From Anaeramoeba flamelloides (lineage: Eukaryota; Metamonada; Anaeramoebidae), in assembly GCA_027625915.1 (NCBI GenBank), contig JANTQA010000032.1:11098001-11162000 (forward strand): a stretch of 64,000 bases of DNA. The letters are read 5' to 3'. How positions within the stretch are numbered: position 1 is the stretch's first letter; every line of letters starts with the position of its first letter. Under the pieces are notes generated by a model, which saw only the letters and a program-made list of their open reading frames with translations, made no database searches and had not been told where the DNA came from. A program made the translations under genes and the position numbers. Shown here piece after piece: positions 11,391-23,156 of the stretch.

Positions 11391-13399
11391 GCTTTTATAA
11401 AAATCAATTTCCAAGATCCCTTCAATCAAATACATTGGTAAACTTTAAATTTTGGTTTGTGGTGTTTGTTGTGGGTTTATTATTCACGAAAGTAGATGTT
11501 CAAATTTCTACTTTTAAAAGAGATTCTGAAAAAAAAAAAAAATCCAAAATGGATAAACAGTTGTTGAAAAAGTGAGGAATCAAAGTTTTCAAAATTTTTG
11601 CTCGAACTGGTTCGTCCACTGTCTCGAAGAAGATTGTGACAAACAAGAGAAAGTGTCTGGTTTTTATTTTTTTAAACGTGTTTTCTTGTTTCTGTGTATT
11701 TAAAGTGTGGTGTTTTGCATTTTTGATCCGAGTTCAAAAAATCAACGAGAATGATCTCAAGTAGCATTAAAGAAGTGTTTCTGAACATGAAAGAAAATAA
11801 CAAAAGCTGAAAATGTTTATCTTTACCAAGAAAGTAAGGAAAATAAAACAACAAAAGAAATTTTTTAACTCTTAAAACACTTCTCCACAACCAACCAAGT
11901 TACTTTTGTGAAACCATTTTCAATAATTTACAGTAACACCAAGTTGCTTTTACATAAGCAAACATTTGGTTGAGTGGGTATTGTGCAAAAGCACAAAAAA
12001 TTTGATTTTGGCAAATTTAGCGATTTTGAAAAAATTTTATGTTTCGATTTTTTAAAAAAAAGAATTCTGTTGGTGTGATTTTTTGCTTTTTCGATCTACT
12101 TCTTGCTTCTGGAAAAAAATGAACAGACATTATCCTTGTTTTTTTTTTGACAAAATAAAAAGGGTGCTGGCAAAAGAAAGACAAAAAAATAAACAGTACC
12201 TCGAACCAAACTGGTGAAATTGTTTTGTTTGCGAGACGGCTTTTATATTTTTGATTGTGGGTTGACGTGAGAATGCAAAATGGTTGAGGTGCTATTATTC
12301 AGATAGATAAAAATGAAAATTGTTTTTTTTTTGGTTTTTGTTGTTTTTTTCTTTTTTGTTGATTAAAAAGGATTGAAAGAGATTATTACGATTTTTAGAA
12401 ACAATAGATTTTCCTTCAAGAAGAGACACATGAACCCAGTGTTTGTAAGTTGGTATGTTGGTCATTTTGAATTTTTAATAAAAATGAAAAAAATTTTGTA
12501 AAGGACTTTCTTATGGTCGGGTCTGGAAACAAAAGCTGTCAGTGTTTTTTTCTTTACTGGTTTCTTTTAGATTTTGTCAAAATGTAAAATTACAATTTAC
12601 AAATTTTGATAATTCTTTTTTCCGATTTTCAATTTTCGATTTTTTTTCGAATATTCTTTGAGAGATTTTGTAGATCAGGTGTTGAATTTGAAATTAACTG
12701 TCTAGAGTAATATCAATCAAAAATTGAAAAAAAAATTTGTAAAATTTTTTAAATAAAATTTTAAAGCCTATTTAACAATTAATAAACCTTATTTTCATTC
12801 CAGGACTAAATATCTTAGTTGATCAAATACTCTTTTTTGATAGTATTTTCATTTTTCTAATTTTTGCTTTTTTAGATATCAAATTCTTAATGACAACTTT
12901 AGAACCCTTGAAAATACTGGGTTATTTTGTTATTTCACTTTCACTGCTTAAAAAAATTTTTCAATCAGCAGAAATTGAATAAAAAAAAAGTACCTATTTT
13001 GTCATCTTAATTGTTTCTCTCTCACACTTTTTTACAATTATTTTCAATGAAAAGGAAAGAAAACAAAAATAACAAAAAAAAATAATTTCTAAAAAATGGT
13101 TTTTCGGGATTTTCAAGTGCTTTTCGAATTTGAGAACATTCCAAACTTGTCAAAGTCGTTTTAAATAATATATCGAACAGCTCATGAAATTTTTATTTTA
13201 ATTATATTTTTGAAAGGGAAATTCTAAAATATTAAAAGCAAATTTTGGATCGATCTAACAAGGTAAAAATAGATCAAAGTCGAAAAGTATGGAAATTTCT
13301 CATTTTTTCAAAAAGAAATTCTCAGTGTGGAAAATTGTACTAAGATTTTGGAACTCTTTCAAGAGTAATTTTATTCTATTTTTTTCACTGTTTTCACCA
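11391..13399. other. Intergenic, no supported gene
   Basis: Slightly less AT-rich than its surroundings between about 11560 and 12560. Open frames here, such as the 72-codon minus-strand frame at 11672-11890, lack domain character. No matching repeat copy was found in the window. Nothing is recognised. Confidence 0.4.
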
Positions 13400-14530
13400 G
13401 GAAAAGTAGTTCGTAAATCAACATATTTCTGAATTATTTAAAAAAAAAATTATTTTCCTTGAAAGAAGAAAGAAATCTTATTATTTTTGAAGGGTATAAT
13501 AATACAGTTTAAAAATAAAACCACAAAGTTCTAAAATACTATTTGTTTCAAAATAAATGGAACAACATTTTGATTCATCTTTACTGTTGAGAGATTTGTA
13601 AATCATGTAAAATTTCAAATTTTTAATTCTTATAACCAGCTTAAATTATTAATTTACTTTTGAGAATGGGGAAATCTACTTAATTAAAAAAAAAAAACAA
13701 AAATTATTTTAAACTTAAAAAATACAAATATATTTTTGTTTCAAAGAAATGTTCAAATCAATTTATTCTTTATTTTGATTAAAAAAATATGAAAAAAAAA
13801 ATCCAACAAAGAAATTAAAAATTCCTAACAAAATACCATTTTAAAACCTGTAAAATCTGAATTATCAATCAAAAGAAATCCCTTTTAATTTGATTATTTA
13901 AATTCAATAATTAATAGACAACTCAAAATTATTTCAGTGTGTTACAAATAACCCAAAGATTTAAGTATCAAGAGACCAAAATACCGTTAGTCAATTTTTA
14001 AATATTTTTGAATAAATAAAACGAAATCAAATTAACAATTCCAATAAAAAAAAAGGAATAGATTTCATCAAATAACTGATTTTTAGTAATAATCATCAGT
14101 CATATTTGTTCTTTATATTTGAAAAAAAAATTATCTAATTTTTTGTATTTCTTTACATTTAAAAAAATATTTGTAAATAAAATAAATCATCAATTTTTTT
14201 AGTTCTCTGGGTTTCAATATTTGTTTTATTGTTCTTATATTTTCAAATAACATGATATTTCAAGTTAATTAGTTTATAACAAACACTCACAAAGATTATA
14301 AGTTAGATTTCACAATAAAAAAAACTGTTTTGCAAATTTTTCTTTTTTTTTCCAAAATCCAAAAATAAACAAAAAAGGATTAGGATCTTTTTTAATGTAA
14401 ATAATTAAAAAAATAATAGTTAATTATTTAAAAAATGAGTTTTTTAATGAATCTAAAGCTGTGTCCCAATTTTGTATGGTAATTACAAATTAACAACTAT
14501 CAAGATAAGCCCTCAATTGGCTTGTTAAAA
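13400..14530. repeat. Family I repeat, copy 1
   Basis: Landmark words occur in the same order as at 60600-61560 and, less clearly, 58660-59440: TCAACATATTTCTG, then GAAAGAAGA with AAATCTTATT, then AAAAATAAAACCAC, then TTCAATAATTAATA with TTATTTCAG, and finally AACAAAAAAGGAT. The copy at 60467-61690 has TTAA-flanked inverted ends, so this is probably a decayed copy of the same DNA transposon. Confidence 0.6.
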
Positions 14531-14808
14531 AAAATAAATAAAAAAAAGTTTTATAAACGTCTTCATTTGATTTTATATTTATCAGTATTCTGTTATTTGT
14601 AAGTTATTTTTTGAAAAAATATTTTCTGAATTTATAAGAGACTAAAATTTTGGGAGACGGTTTTGATATATGTCTAAGAATAATTTTGTTTGGAAATTTT
14701 TTTTCTTTAAAAGTATGTTGTTGATTTTGATAAATATTTTTATTTTTAATTTGTAGGATGATTTTATTTGATTGCTTTTTCAAATAAAAAAATGATTATT
14801 TTTTTAAT

Positions 14809-14929
14809 GTATTCGGCCATACCCAATTTAATAATCCTGGACACATTCCGAACCCAGAAGATAAACGAATTGAGGGCTAAGTTAGTTAGTGAGATGGGGA
14901 ACCTCTCGCGAACACTTGGTGCTGAATAC
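14809..14929 (+). rRNA. 5S rRNA: 5S ribosomal RNA
   Basis: The 121-base sequence begins GTATTCGGCCATACC and ends GGTGCTGAATAC. The two ends pair as a nine-base-pair terminal helix (GTATTCGGC with GCTGAATAC, one G-U). Conserved 5S features appear in order: GGCCATACC after helix I, the loop word CCGAACCCAGAAG, an internal control region around GGGCTAAG, GAGATGGGG in the C-box position, and CTTGGTGCTG before the closing strand. TTTTTT follows at once, a normal RNA polymerase III terminator. Only one copy is present, with no tandem array. The gene is isolated, with no protein gene within about 5 kb on either side. The protein-like open frame covering it is an artefact. Confidence 0.92.
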
Positions 14930-15009
14930 TTTTTTATTTTTTTTATTTAATAATTTTTTTTTATAAAGTAAAAAAAAAATTATTAAATAAAAAAAATAAA
15001 AAAGTATTC
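14924..15009. repeat. Perfect 39-bp inverted repeat including the 5S rRNA 3' end
   Basis: The arms 14924-14962 and 14971-15009 are exact reverse complements, separated by an eight-base loop (ATAAAGTA). The left arm starts with GAATAC, the last six bases of the 5S gene, then its T-run terminator. The right arm ends in GTATTC, which is also the first six bases of the gene. The hairpin cannot be explained by low complexity alone, because the arms keep the same order of T-runs and interrupting A's. Confidence 0.9.
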
Positions 15010-16515
15010 AATATAATATTTTTCTTATAATACAAAATGAAAATAAAATCCATATAAAAACAAAAATTCAAACTCTCATCATAACTTGAATCACAATTAT
15101 TATTCAAATATCTATCTATTTTAATCTATTTTCAAATAATAAATCCAAACCTGTAAAAAATTTATATTTAAAAACAAAATTCAAATTATAAAAGTTACTT
15201 ACAAAATAATTTTATAATAAACTTCTAAAATAATCAAATTAATTTTAGTCATACAATTTAAAAATAAATTATATGATAAAATTGTAAAAAAATAATTATT
15301 GATAAACAATAAAGTTTTAATATTATAACTTCTTAAACAAATTATTCAAAAAAAAAAAAAAAAAAGCACATAGATTTCAAAATAATATTTCTGAAATCTA
15401 TCTTTCTAATATATAATAGATTTTTATTTTTCAAAATTATAACCATAAAGTGAGAGAGAAAAATTTCAATCAAAAAAAATACCCTTTTAATTTAAAGAAA
15501 AATAAAACTCAAACTGAATTCCTATTAATTTTTTTTTCTAAATATTATAAACTTTCAGATCAAAGATCTTATTTTCAAGAATAAAAAAAATTAATATTAT
15601 TTTTTTTTAAGATTGTGAAATGATTTTAAAAGATTGGAAATAAAAAATTCCTATTTCAATTTTTAGTCATAATTTTTTATTTATTGAAAATATTTTCATT
15701 TTGGTTTTATTTTTTTTTTTTTGAATTCATTCTAGTTTTCAGATTTTAATTATTTTTTTAACTGAAGAATTTCAAAGAATAATTTCAAACATCCTTTCAA
15801 TAATATCACAGAATCTCTCTATTTTTAAAAAAAAAAAACAAAATTAATTATTAAATCATGGTATGTGAAATTATTTGGGATACTTTTGAGAAATGGTGAA
15901 GGAAAATGCTATTTTAAAATATTAATATATTAATATAAAAGTGTAAATAAGTTTTAAAAAAACTAAATAAAAAAGGAGAAAGATGAGAGGGGAAGTGCAA
16001 ATATACCACAAACATTTCAAGACAGTAAAAAATAATTATACTCGGGATTTATTTTACATAGATGAAAAAAGAAATAATAAAGAAATGGATTGAACTCAGA
16101 AAAAATAATAAACAGTTTTATTAACTTGCAATATTGTCTTTTTATTTCAAAATTATCAAAAATATTTTATTTATTTTTCAGAACTTGAAATTTTTGTGGT
16201 ATATTTCATAAATAGTATAAGCTAAAATTTTTATAAATGCATTTCTTTGATTCTATAGATAAAAATATCGAAGGAAATAAATGGAAAAAATATTTTCTAT
16301 TTTCCCAATATTCACCTTTCATTTCAATATATTTATATTTAATTGAAAGAACTTCAACAAAATCAATAAAACAAGTGAAAATTTTAAATATTATTAGTTG
16401 TTTATTCCTTAAATTATTATAAACTTTATTAGAGATAAAATCTTTAACTACTATTTATCAAATTAATGATTTATTGACAGAATTGGTTGGGTATAGTTTA
16501 TTATTGACTTTACTA

Positions 16516-16549
<34 letters not shown>

Positions 16550-16612
16550 AGACCAATTACTATGTTAAAGTATGATTGAATAACATTATTACTCAAAAAA
16601 ATTTTTTAGCAA
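15010..16612. other. Intergenic, no supported gene
   Basis: Very AT-rich. It contains a (TA)n microsatellite at about 16518-16546 and poly-A runs. A 61-codon open frame at 16237-16422 has no recognisable domain. Nothing else is seen. Confidence 0.5.
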
Positions 16613-16812
16613 TACAGCCAGTTCAACTTTTAATGCACAAACTTTCAACGAAATTTAAGGTACAAAAAAATCTCAAATTAAGGCACAAAATTTTCTAATT
16701 TTTTTTTTACAATTTATTTTACTAGAATTTGAATTTTGTGCCTTAATTTGAGATTTTTATTGTGCCTTAAATTACGTTGCAAGTTTGTGCCTTAAAAGTG
16801 ATACTGACTGTA
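16613..16812. mobile_element. Family B fold-back MITE, copy 1
   Basis: Flanked by TA, with ends ACAGCCAGTTCAACTTTTAA and TTAAAAGTGATACTGACTGT. The two halves are near reverse complements over most of the 200 bp, so the copy can fold into one long hairpin. AAGGCACAA-type words (here partly mutated) recur in both orientations. Other copies lie at 19343-19542, 37366-37574 and 58000-58200. Tc1/mariner-like by the TACAGT ends. Confidence 0.85.
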
Positions 16813-18131
16813 ATACAATAAATTAATCTTTGATTCTAGTAAAAAAATCTTTGATTTTTATGGATTCCAAACGAAACATGAGAATTTTCCAACTCAAAGA
16901 ACCCACTCAATGAAATGATTGTAAGAGAAACTGGGAATTAGTTTTTTAACTATTCAAAATAAAAAGAATTTAATTTTAATAAAATTTATATATATTTTTT
17001 ATGAAAAATTTCAATTAGTTTTCAGAATTTTCTCTTTTCCAAATCCAAAATTTACTTGAAAATTTTTGAAGATAGAATATTGATCATAAGAAATACAATT
17101 CCTTTTAATGTGAACAGTTATATAAATTTAGTCGAAGAATTCAAATACCCCACGAGAATAATCTGAATTTATCTTTTCATTTTGTGGTCTAAAAAAAAAT
17201 TGAGTTGTGGGTCTAGCAATATTGGTAAAAATAAAATTTGATAAGGAAAAAAAAATGAAAATTTTTACAAGTACCTAATAGCTAAATAAAAAGACAATAA
17301 GAAAGTGATGTTTGAATAGATTTTTTAAAAAAATAGAATAAGAAAAAAATAACAAGTTGTAACACTCATTTTTTAAATTAAAACATTGTAAATTATAATT
17401 TTGAAATTAAATCTGTTGGTTTCAAAATGTAAATAGTTGACTCTTTCAGAGTTATTGAAGATTTTGGTTTTTTTCATTTTTTTTCATATCTACTGTTATT
17501 TGTAAAATAGAAAGATCAAAATTTTCATTCAGCTTTCCAAAATAATCTCATGTCAAGAATTAAAATCAAATAATCAAAAATCTAATTCTCAACAGGGAAA
17601 TTAATAATTTAAAGTGATTTATGAAATTAAAAATTTGAAAAGGTTTTATGATTCAAAAATCCTTTTTTTGGAAACTGAATGAAAATTTTGTTTCATTTAT
17701 TTTACAACAAATAGTATATATTTGAAATGTTACACAATTTATAAATCTTTTTTTTTGGAAAGTTGAATGAAAATTTTGTTCCATTTATTGTGAAACAAAT
17801 AGTAATAAGACTTTTTTTTCTGAAAATCTTTAATATTCATTTCTCTTAAGAATTCAAAATGTTTCAAAAAAAATCACAAATTAAGAAAAATGGAATAAGT
17901 CCGATTTTATAGAAAAAAAAAAAAAAAATCAAATAGAAGAAATGTATACATTTGTCGATATAAATATAAACCATTTCCAAAAAAGAGGGACAATTTTATG
18001 ATAAAATTTATTATTAAAATCTATCTTCAAAAGGGTATTTAAATATAAAAAATCATGAAAAACAATTTATTGATTCTTGATAATGATTCAATTTGTTTGT
18101 TAGTATATTATCACCTAAATATAGTAAACTA
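16813..18131. other. Intergenic with repeat Q copy 1
   Basis: Positions about 17420-17830 match the NUF2 upstream region at about 34100-34420. Shared words include AGATCAAAATTTTCA, CTTTCCAAAATAATC and GAAAATTTTGTTCCATTTAT. Within it a ~60-bp piece is present twice in direct orientation (about 17652-17714 and 17744-17806). No gene is seen. Confidence 0.55.
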
Positions 18132-18661
18132 GATTCCAAAAATTTGGACACAGTTTAAACAGTGGAAAGAACATCATTACTGCACTTTAAATTCAAACTG
18201 GAAAGAATTTTGATTTTACAAACACTTTCATTTTTTGTCTTTTTTATTTTGTTTTCATTTCCTTTTTTGCAGTTACGTAATCTTGTTTCGTTAGATCTCG
18301 AAAATTTTTTTTAATGGTTGATTAGAAGGTTAGTGTTGAGTTTGTTAAATTGAAAAATCAAATACAATTGGTTGATCGTATCTTAACATTTGATCGATCA
18401 ACAATTGTTGGTGAAATTTCAATGAATTTACCAATACATTTTTTATTCAGCTCGTTTCATTATTTTGGACACACATGTTTTTGTTTTTGAGTTTTATATT
18501 TGTTTCTTTTATTTAGATTAAAATAATTACTTATCAAAACATTAATACTGCGCAACTTAAATGTTGTTTTATATTAGGTTTGGGAAAATACAATAAATTG
18601 AGTTTTTTTTTTTTTTTTTGCCTATTTTTGATTTTGGATGTGTCCAAATTTTTGGAGAATG
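18132..18661. mobile_element. Family D DNA transposon, copy 1
   Basis: Terminal inverted repeats are clear: TTCCAAAAATTTGGACACAG at the left and TGTGTCCAAATTTTTGGAG at the right. The second copy is at 41833-42337. Interior words (TTTGATCGATCAACAATTGT, TTGTTTCGTT) are shared with family E. No coding capacity. Confidence 0.85.
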
Positions 18662-19342
18662 GGATTTATATTAAATTTTCATATCATGATTTTATCTGAT
18701 ATTGTTTCAAGATGAAAATTGTTCGTTATAATTATCTTTTTGATCAAAAAAATCATTTTCATAATTTCTTAAATCTCAACAAAATTTTCAATAGAATTGA
18801 ATAACATATAACTGTTTTCTATTGTTAAAAAAAAACATTTATGTAATTTTTCCAGTTTTTTATTGAAATTGGTTATACATTGTTTTAACCAAAAAAAGTG
18901 AATTTTTGTTTTTTTTTTGGGATTATTTCAACTAATATATTTTAAAATAAAAACCATGGTTATCAATTCAATCTATCTTTTTATTTCACTTAATTTGGTA
19001 TTGTAAATTAACCAATAAACACATTCACTGAAAAAGATGATTTTTTAATTTCATCAAAAAAAAATGCCCCACTTTTGAGGTGATACCTTAAAACAAGAAT
19101 TCTTATTTTTTTTTAATTTGATTTTTTTTTCTATCATTAAAATGTTTGTAATAGAGAAATTTGAAAATTTTATCTATTCCTGAATTTCTTGTCATTGTGA
19201 TCTAGTGATTTTCTTTTTTTTTTTTTAATTACATTTTTTCTCATTGATTATTATTTGAAACATTTGTTTTTTAATTTAAATTTTTGAAATTGAGTATTAT
19301 TTTTAACTTTTTGAGGTTAATTCAATTATTGTTGCAAATATA
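18662..19342. other. Intergenic, no supported gene
   Basis: AT-rich sequence with poly-T runs. No open frame, repeat copy or RNA gene recognised. Confidence 0.5.
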
Positions 19343-19542
19343 TACAGTCAGTTTCACTTTTAAGGCACAAACTTTCAACGAAATTTAAGCCAAATAAAAA
19401 TCTCAAATTAAAGCACAAAATTCAAATTCTAGTAAAAATAAATTGTAAAAAAAAAAATTCCAAAATTTGTGCCTTAATTTGAGATTTTTTTGTGCCTTAA
19501 ATTTCGTTGAAAGTTTGTGCCTTAAAAGTGAAACTGACTGTA
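19343..19542. mobile_element. Family B fold-back MITE, copy 2
   Basis: The ends are TACAGTCAGTTTCACTTTTA and TAAAAGTGAAACTGACTGTA, exact reverse complements including the TA. The arms stay complementary through AAGGCACAAACTTTCAACG and CTCAAATTAA to a short AT-rich centre. This is the copy with the best-kept ends in the window. Confidence 0.9.
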
Positions 19543-20216
19543 CCTTTTTTAATTTTTTTCAGCTTTAAAAAGGGTATTGTAGAATTACACTTCTTTGAGT
19601 AAGGAATCAGTCCTCGAGTATAAATATTATTCATTGTAAGTGGCTAGTACCATAAAAGCAACTTTGACCAGTTTGAAAAAACTAGATAATTTTCTGTATG
19701 ATCAATAAATGATTCATTCAAGCCATTAATCCACTAAAAGTTTTAATTTCTTTTCACTGAAATCGACAAATTCTTCTCCATTTTAGGTAGGTTAAATTTG
19801 ATGATAATCTTACTGAGAAAAATAAAAGAAATATTTAAATATTTTTACTAAAGTTTTATATTTTTTAACATTGACTTCGAAGAAAGAGAAAGAAATATTT
19901 TGCTTGGTTGTATGTGAAAACCCCTAGTAATAATGTTGATCTTCAAAATATTCTTTCTAAAAAACTATTTTAGAATTTTTGTATATCAAAAATAGAAAAA
20001 TAGTAATTAAACCAAAAAAAATTGTTTTCAATTAATCAGTAAAATCCAAAACATCAAAAGGTTTCACTTATTCTCTTTATGGTTTGAAATTCAAACAACA
20101 CTTCCCAAATTTTTATTGTAAAATGAAAATCTCAATATATAATCAAGATTCAGATTTATTTTTTACAATTTACTTATCTCAACTTTTTTTTTTATTTTCA
20201 AATTTTGAAGAAAAAC
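19543..20216. other. Intergenic, 5' flank of the 20217 gene
   Basis: AT-rich with no repeat copy I could define. The last ~60 bases before the ATG are T-rich on the plus strand, as before other genes here. Confidence 0.4.
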
Positions 20217-21518
20217 ATGGAAATACAAAAAATTTGTCAACTCTTAATCGATCAAAGTAAGTTTTTTCTTCTCTAAAAACCTAAATTAAACAACAACACA
20301 TAAACACTAAAAAAACAAACCCGATAACTGCAACAGATTGCAAAAACCAAAAAATAGGATGTGAATTATGTAAAGAAATAATTGAAAAAGAAAGCGAGCT
20401 TGACGCCAAACAAATTAAAGCCCTACTCGAATCATTACAAACAATTCTTTCCAATGTTACACTTTCTGATTTTGATCTCATTAATCTTTCACTTTATAAT
20501 ATCTGTCTCTTGGTCACAAAAAAGCAAAATGGTCTGTTTGAAAATACAGCAAAGATCGTAGATTCAGTCAAAAGAATTTATGTTCAACACGCGGGATCTC
20601 TGACGAACCAAGATTTTATTCGTCTTACTATCCAGCTCTTTTCCAATCTTGCACAAGCCTTAGGTTGGGAAAAAATATGGGAACTCTTGAGTAAGTGGTT
20701 TAACTCACCAATTATTGAAGGATCAATAATTTTATTGCAATGGATTTACCATAATATTTTTCAAAATTTAAATGATTATCCAATTGAAAAAATGATACCC
20801 ATTTTGACCAAGTTAACGATTGATCATGTTTCTGAAATTATAGAATTATCTAAAATGATACTGACAGAAATGTTTAGGTATTCTTTTGAAATCAACTTTG
20901 TCTTTTTTTCTTATTTTTTTAATCGAATTTATCGAACAATTCTAACCGTTAAATTTTATTTTATTTTTTTTTTTTTTTATTATTGTCTTTGTTTGATTTG
21001 GAAAAAGTTTTTTTGGAAACCCCTTCTTGGTCTTATTAAAACAAACCATTTCACTGGACGATTATTTAAGATTGGAAACATTATTTTCAAATGATTTGGT
21101 TGTCTCTCAAGAAAATCTATTAAAATTAAAAGGAATAAAACAAGAATTGTCCCAGAGCGAACAAACCAAAAAATCATCAAAAACACAATTGCCTCTTCAA
21201 TCAAGAGAATCAAAAAATAAACCAATGAACTCCAAACCAAAAATAACAAAACAAAACTTGAACACAAAAAAAAAATCCGAGACATTAGATGATCAATGTA
21301 CTGAATTAAAAAAAAACACACCAACAAAGAAAAGAGTAAAAAAAAAAAAGAAAATCCCAATAAAATCGCAATTAGAAAAAGAATCAGAAAAAATACCACC
21401 AAAAACAGTAAGTATCCTCCTTTTGTTATTTTTTATTCACAAACACACCCTGATCATTTCAAATTAGATTGGTAATTACGTTTTTTTATACTACTGTTAT
21501 TTTCCAATTAAGAAATGA
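20217..21518 (+). CDS. Unrecognised spliced helical protein with basic C-terminus
   Basis: Four exons can be joined in frame: 20217-20256, 20337-20877, 21008-21407 and, less surely, 21468-21518. Junctions are GTAAGT...CAACAG, GTATTC...AAAAAG and GTAAGT...AATTAG with matching phases, giving about 343 residues. The first ~200 residues, starting MEIQKICQLLIDQNCKNQK, look wholly helical with regular Leu/Ile spacing, like a HEAT or armadillo-type fold, but no family is recognised. Two Cys pairs at the start (CKNQ, CELC) are notable. The C-terminal third is Lys/Ser/Thr/Gln-rich and ends in a KKRVKKKKK cluster, a possible nuclear signal. The last exon overlaps the start of a repeat block (21488 onward), so the true 3' end may be displaced or the gene truncated by that insertion. 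Confidence 0.7.
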
Positions 21519-22030
21519 TACTGTTACAATCAAATTATACCCATTCAAAATTTATCTCAAAAGCTCAAGAAAGGAAGCTTAATTAAATTTACTGTTATTT
21601 TCCGATTAATAAATGAAAATTTTTATTTCAATTTCCAAAATGAATATTAATTACACGGTTACAACCAAATTAGGAGAGTAAAAATTTTGTCTTAGAGTTA
21701 ACGAAGTAAGTTTAATTTTTGCCTAAAAATATCATTTCTAAACGATGTTGTAAAGATCTTTGGATTTTCTTCAACTATTAAACTAGAAAAATATTTTGGA
21801 ATAATTTGAACAAAAAATTTTCATTTTTTAATTGGATTATAATAGTACTGTTAAAATCTAGTTTCCCCATCAAAAATTTTATCCCAAATATGAATAAGTA
21901 AGATCTTTAGTAAATAATAAAAATATCATTTCGAATTGGGCTTGTGAAGATCTTTGGGTTTTTTGTCACAAATAATTAGCAAAATATTTGGGAGCTTGAA
22001 AAAAATAATTACTGTGATTTTCCAATTAAG
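21488..22030. repeat. Family K repeat block
   Basis: Units beginning ACTGTTATTTTCC recur at about 21492, 21590 and (as ACTGTGATTTTCC) 22012. Each is followed by a module with AAAAATATCATTTC, GAAGATCTTTGG and an AATATTTGGGA-like word. An inverted partial copy lies at about 22845-22960 and another partial copy at about 36540-36680 in NUF2 intron 3. The family and its ends are not resolved. Confidence 0.6.
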
Positions 22031-23156
22031 GGATTAGTGACCACCATAGATTCGTCTCTGATAAAAGTATTATAGTAATTGGTTGTGAATTATCTAAGTG
22101 CCACATGAGTCCAAATTGTTTCTGTGACTCTAAAAAATCTATTATAAATATTATTGAACAATAAATTATTATATTTTTAACTAAGGATCCCGATTAATAA
22201 TTTATCATTTAGGAAATTCAATTTTTTTAATTCCTTTTCCAAAAAAAATCAAAATATAAACTCATAAAAATAGTATTCCAGTATTTAATATTTCATATTT
22301 AGAACTTAACAAAGTAACTATTTTTTCAATTTTTTAATTTCAAAGAATAACTCAATAAGCATTAACATAAAAAACCCAATGATTGATTAGTTTTGTTTCT
22401 TTCTTTATTAAAAAGCAATTTGTATTTTCAGTTGATTTCTAATATTCAGAAATAATTTATCAAAATAATCTATTAGTAAATTATTTAATTTTTTATAAGA
22501 ATATATATATATATATATATATATATTAGCAACTAATCTACATTTCATCACAAATTTAAGAAAGATATTTTTCAACTTTGTGTGTCTGAATATTGATGAC
22601 TCAGCTTTCAAGTTAGTGGTGAAATACAGATTTTTTCCTGAAATTCTTTTGGTTTTTTATAAATACAAGGATCATTTTTAAGTTGATGAGATTCGCAAAT
22701 TGTATTATTTTACGAATCTATTTTAAGAGGCATTTGAACCATGTACGTACCAATGTGGTTTGCGTTCAATAACAACACACTTTGATTTTAGACTTCTTTT
22801 TGGTAGAGGCAAACCCAGTTGGAAAATCACATTAATTTTTTACTTCAAGTTCCCAAATATTTTGCGAATTATTTGTGACAAAAAACCCAAAGATCTTCAC
22901 AAAACCAATTCTAAATGATATTTTTTAGAAATTTAATTAAGCTTCCTTTATTGAGCTTTTAAGAGAAAATTTTGATTTATATAATTTGATTTTGGCAATG
23001 GTACCTCGTTTAACAGTCATGTGAAATTTTAATACAATTTTCCAAGTTTTTACTTTGAAATTTGAATCAAATAAAAATTCGAAAACATAGAGTATTATTA
23101 TTATTACCAAAAAGGAAGTGTAAATTACGCTCTATATATTCTTGTAAACTTTGTTT
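22031..23156. other. Intergenic, no supported gene
   Basis: Holds a (TA)n microsatellite at 22501-22527 and the inverted partial family K copy at about 22845-22960. A minus-strand stretch at about 22730-22835 reads open for some 35 codons but shows no domain or splice context. Confidence 0.4.

Noticed and set aside
14768-14950. 60-codon plus-strand open frame
   Set aside because: It overlaps the 5S rRNA gene; the RNA identity explains the sequence and the frame has no protein character.
20980-21402. 140-codon minus-strand hydrophobic open frame
   Set aside because: Antisense of the basic C-terminal exon of the spliced gene at 20217-21518.
22730-22835. Minus-strand open stretch with CVVIERKPHWYVHG
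   Set aside because: Too short, ends in a stop without a splice site, and no related sequence nearby.
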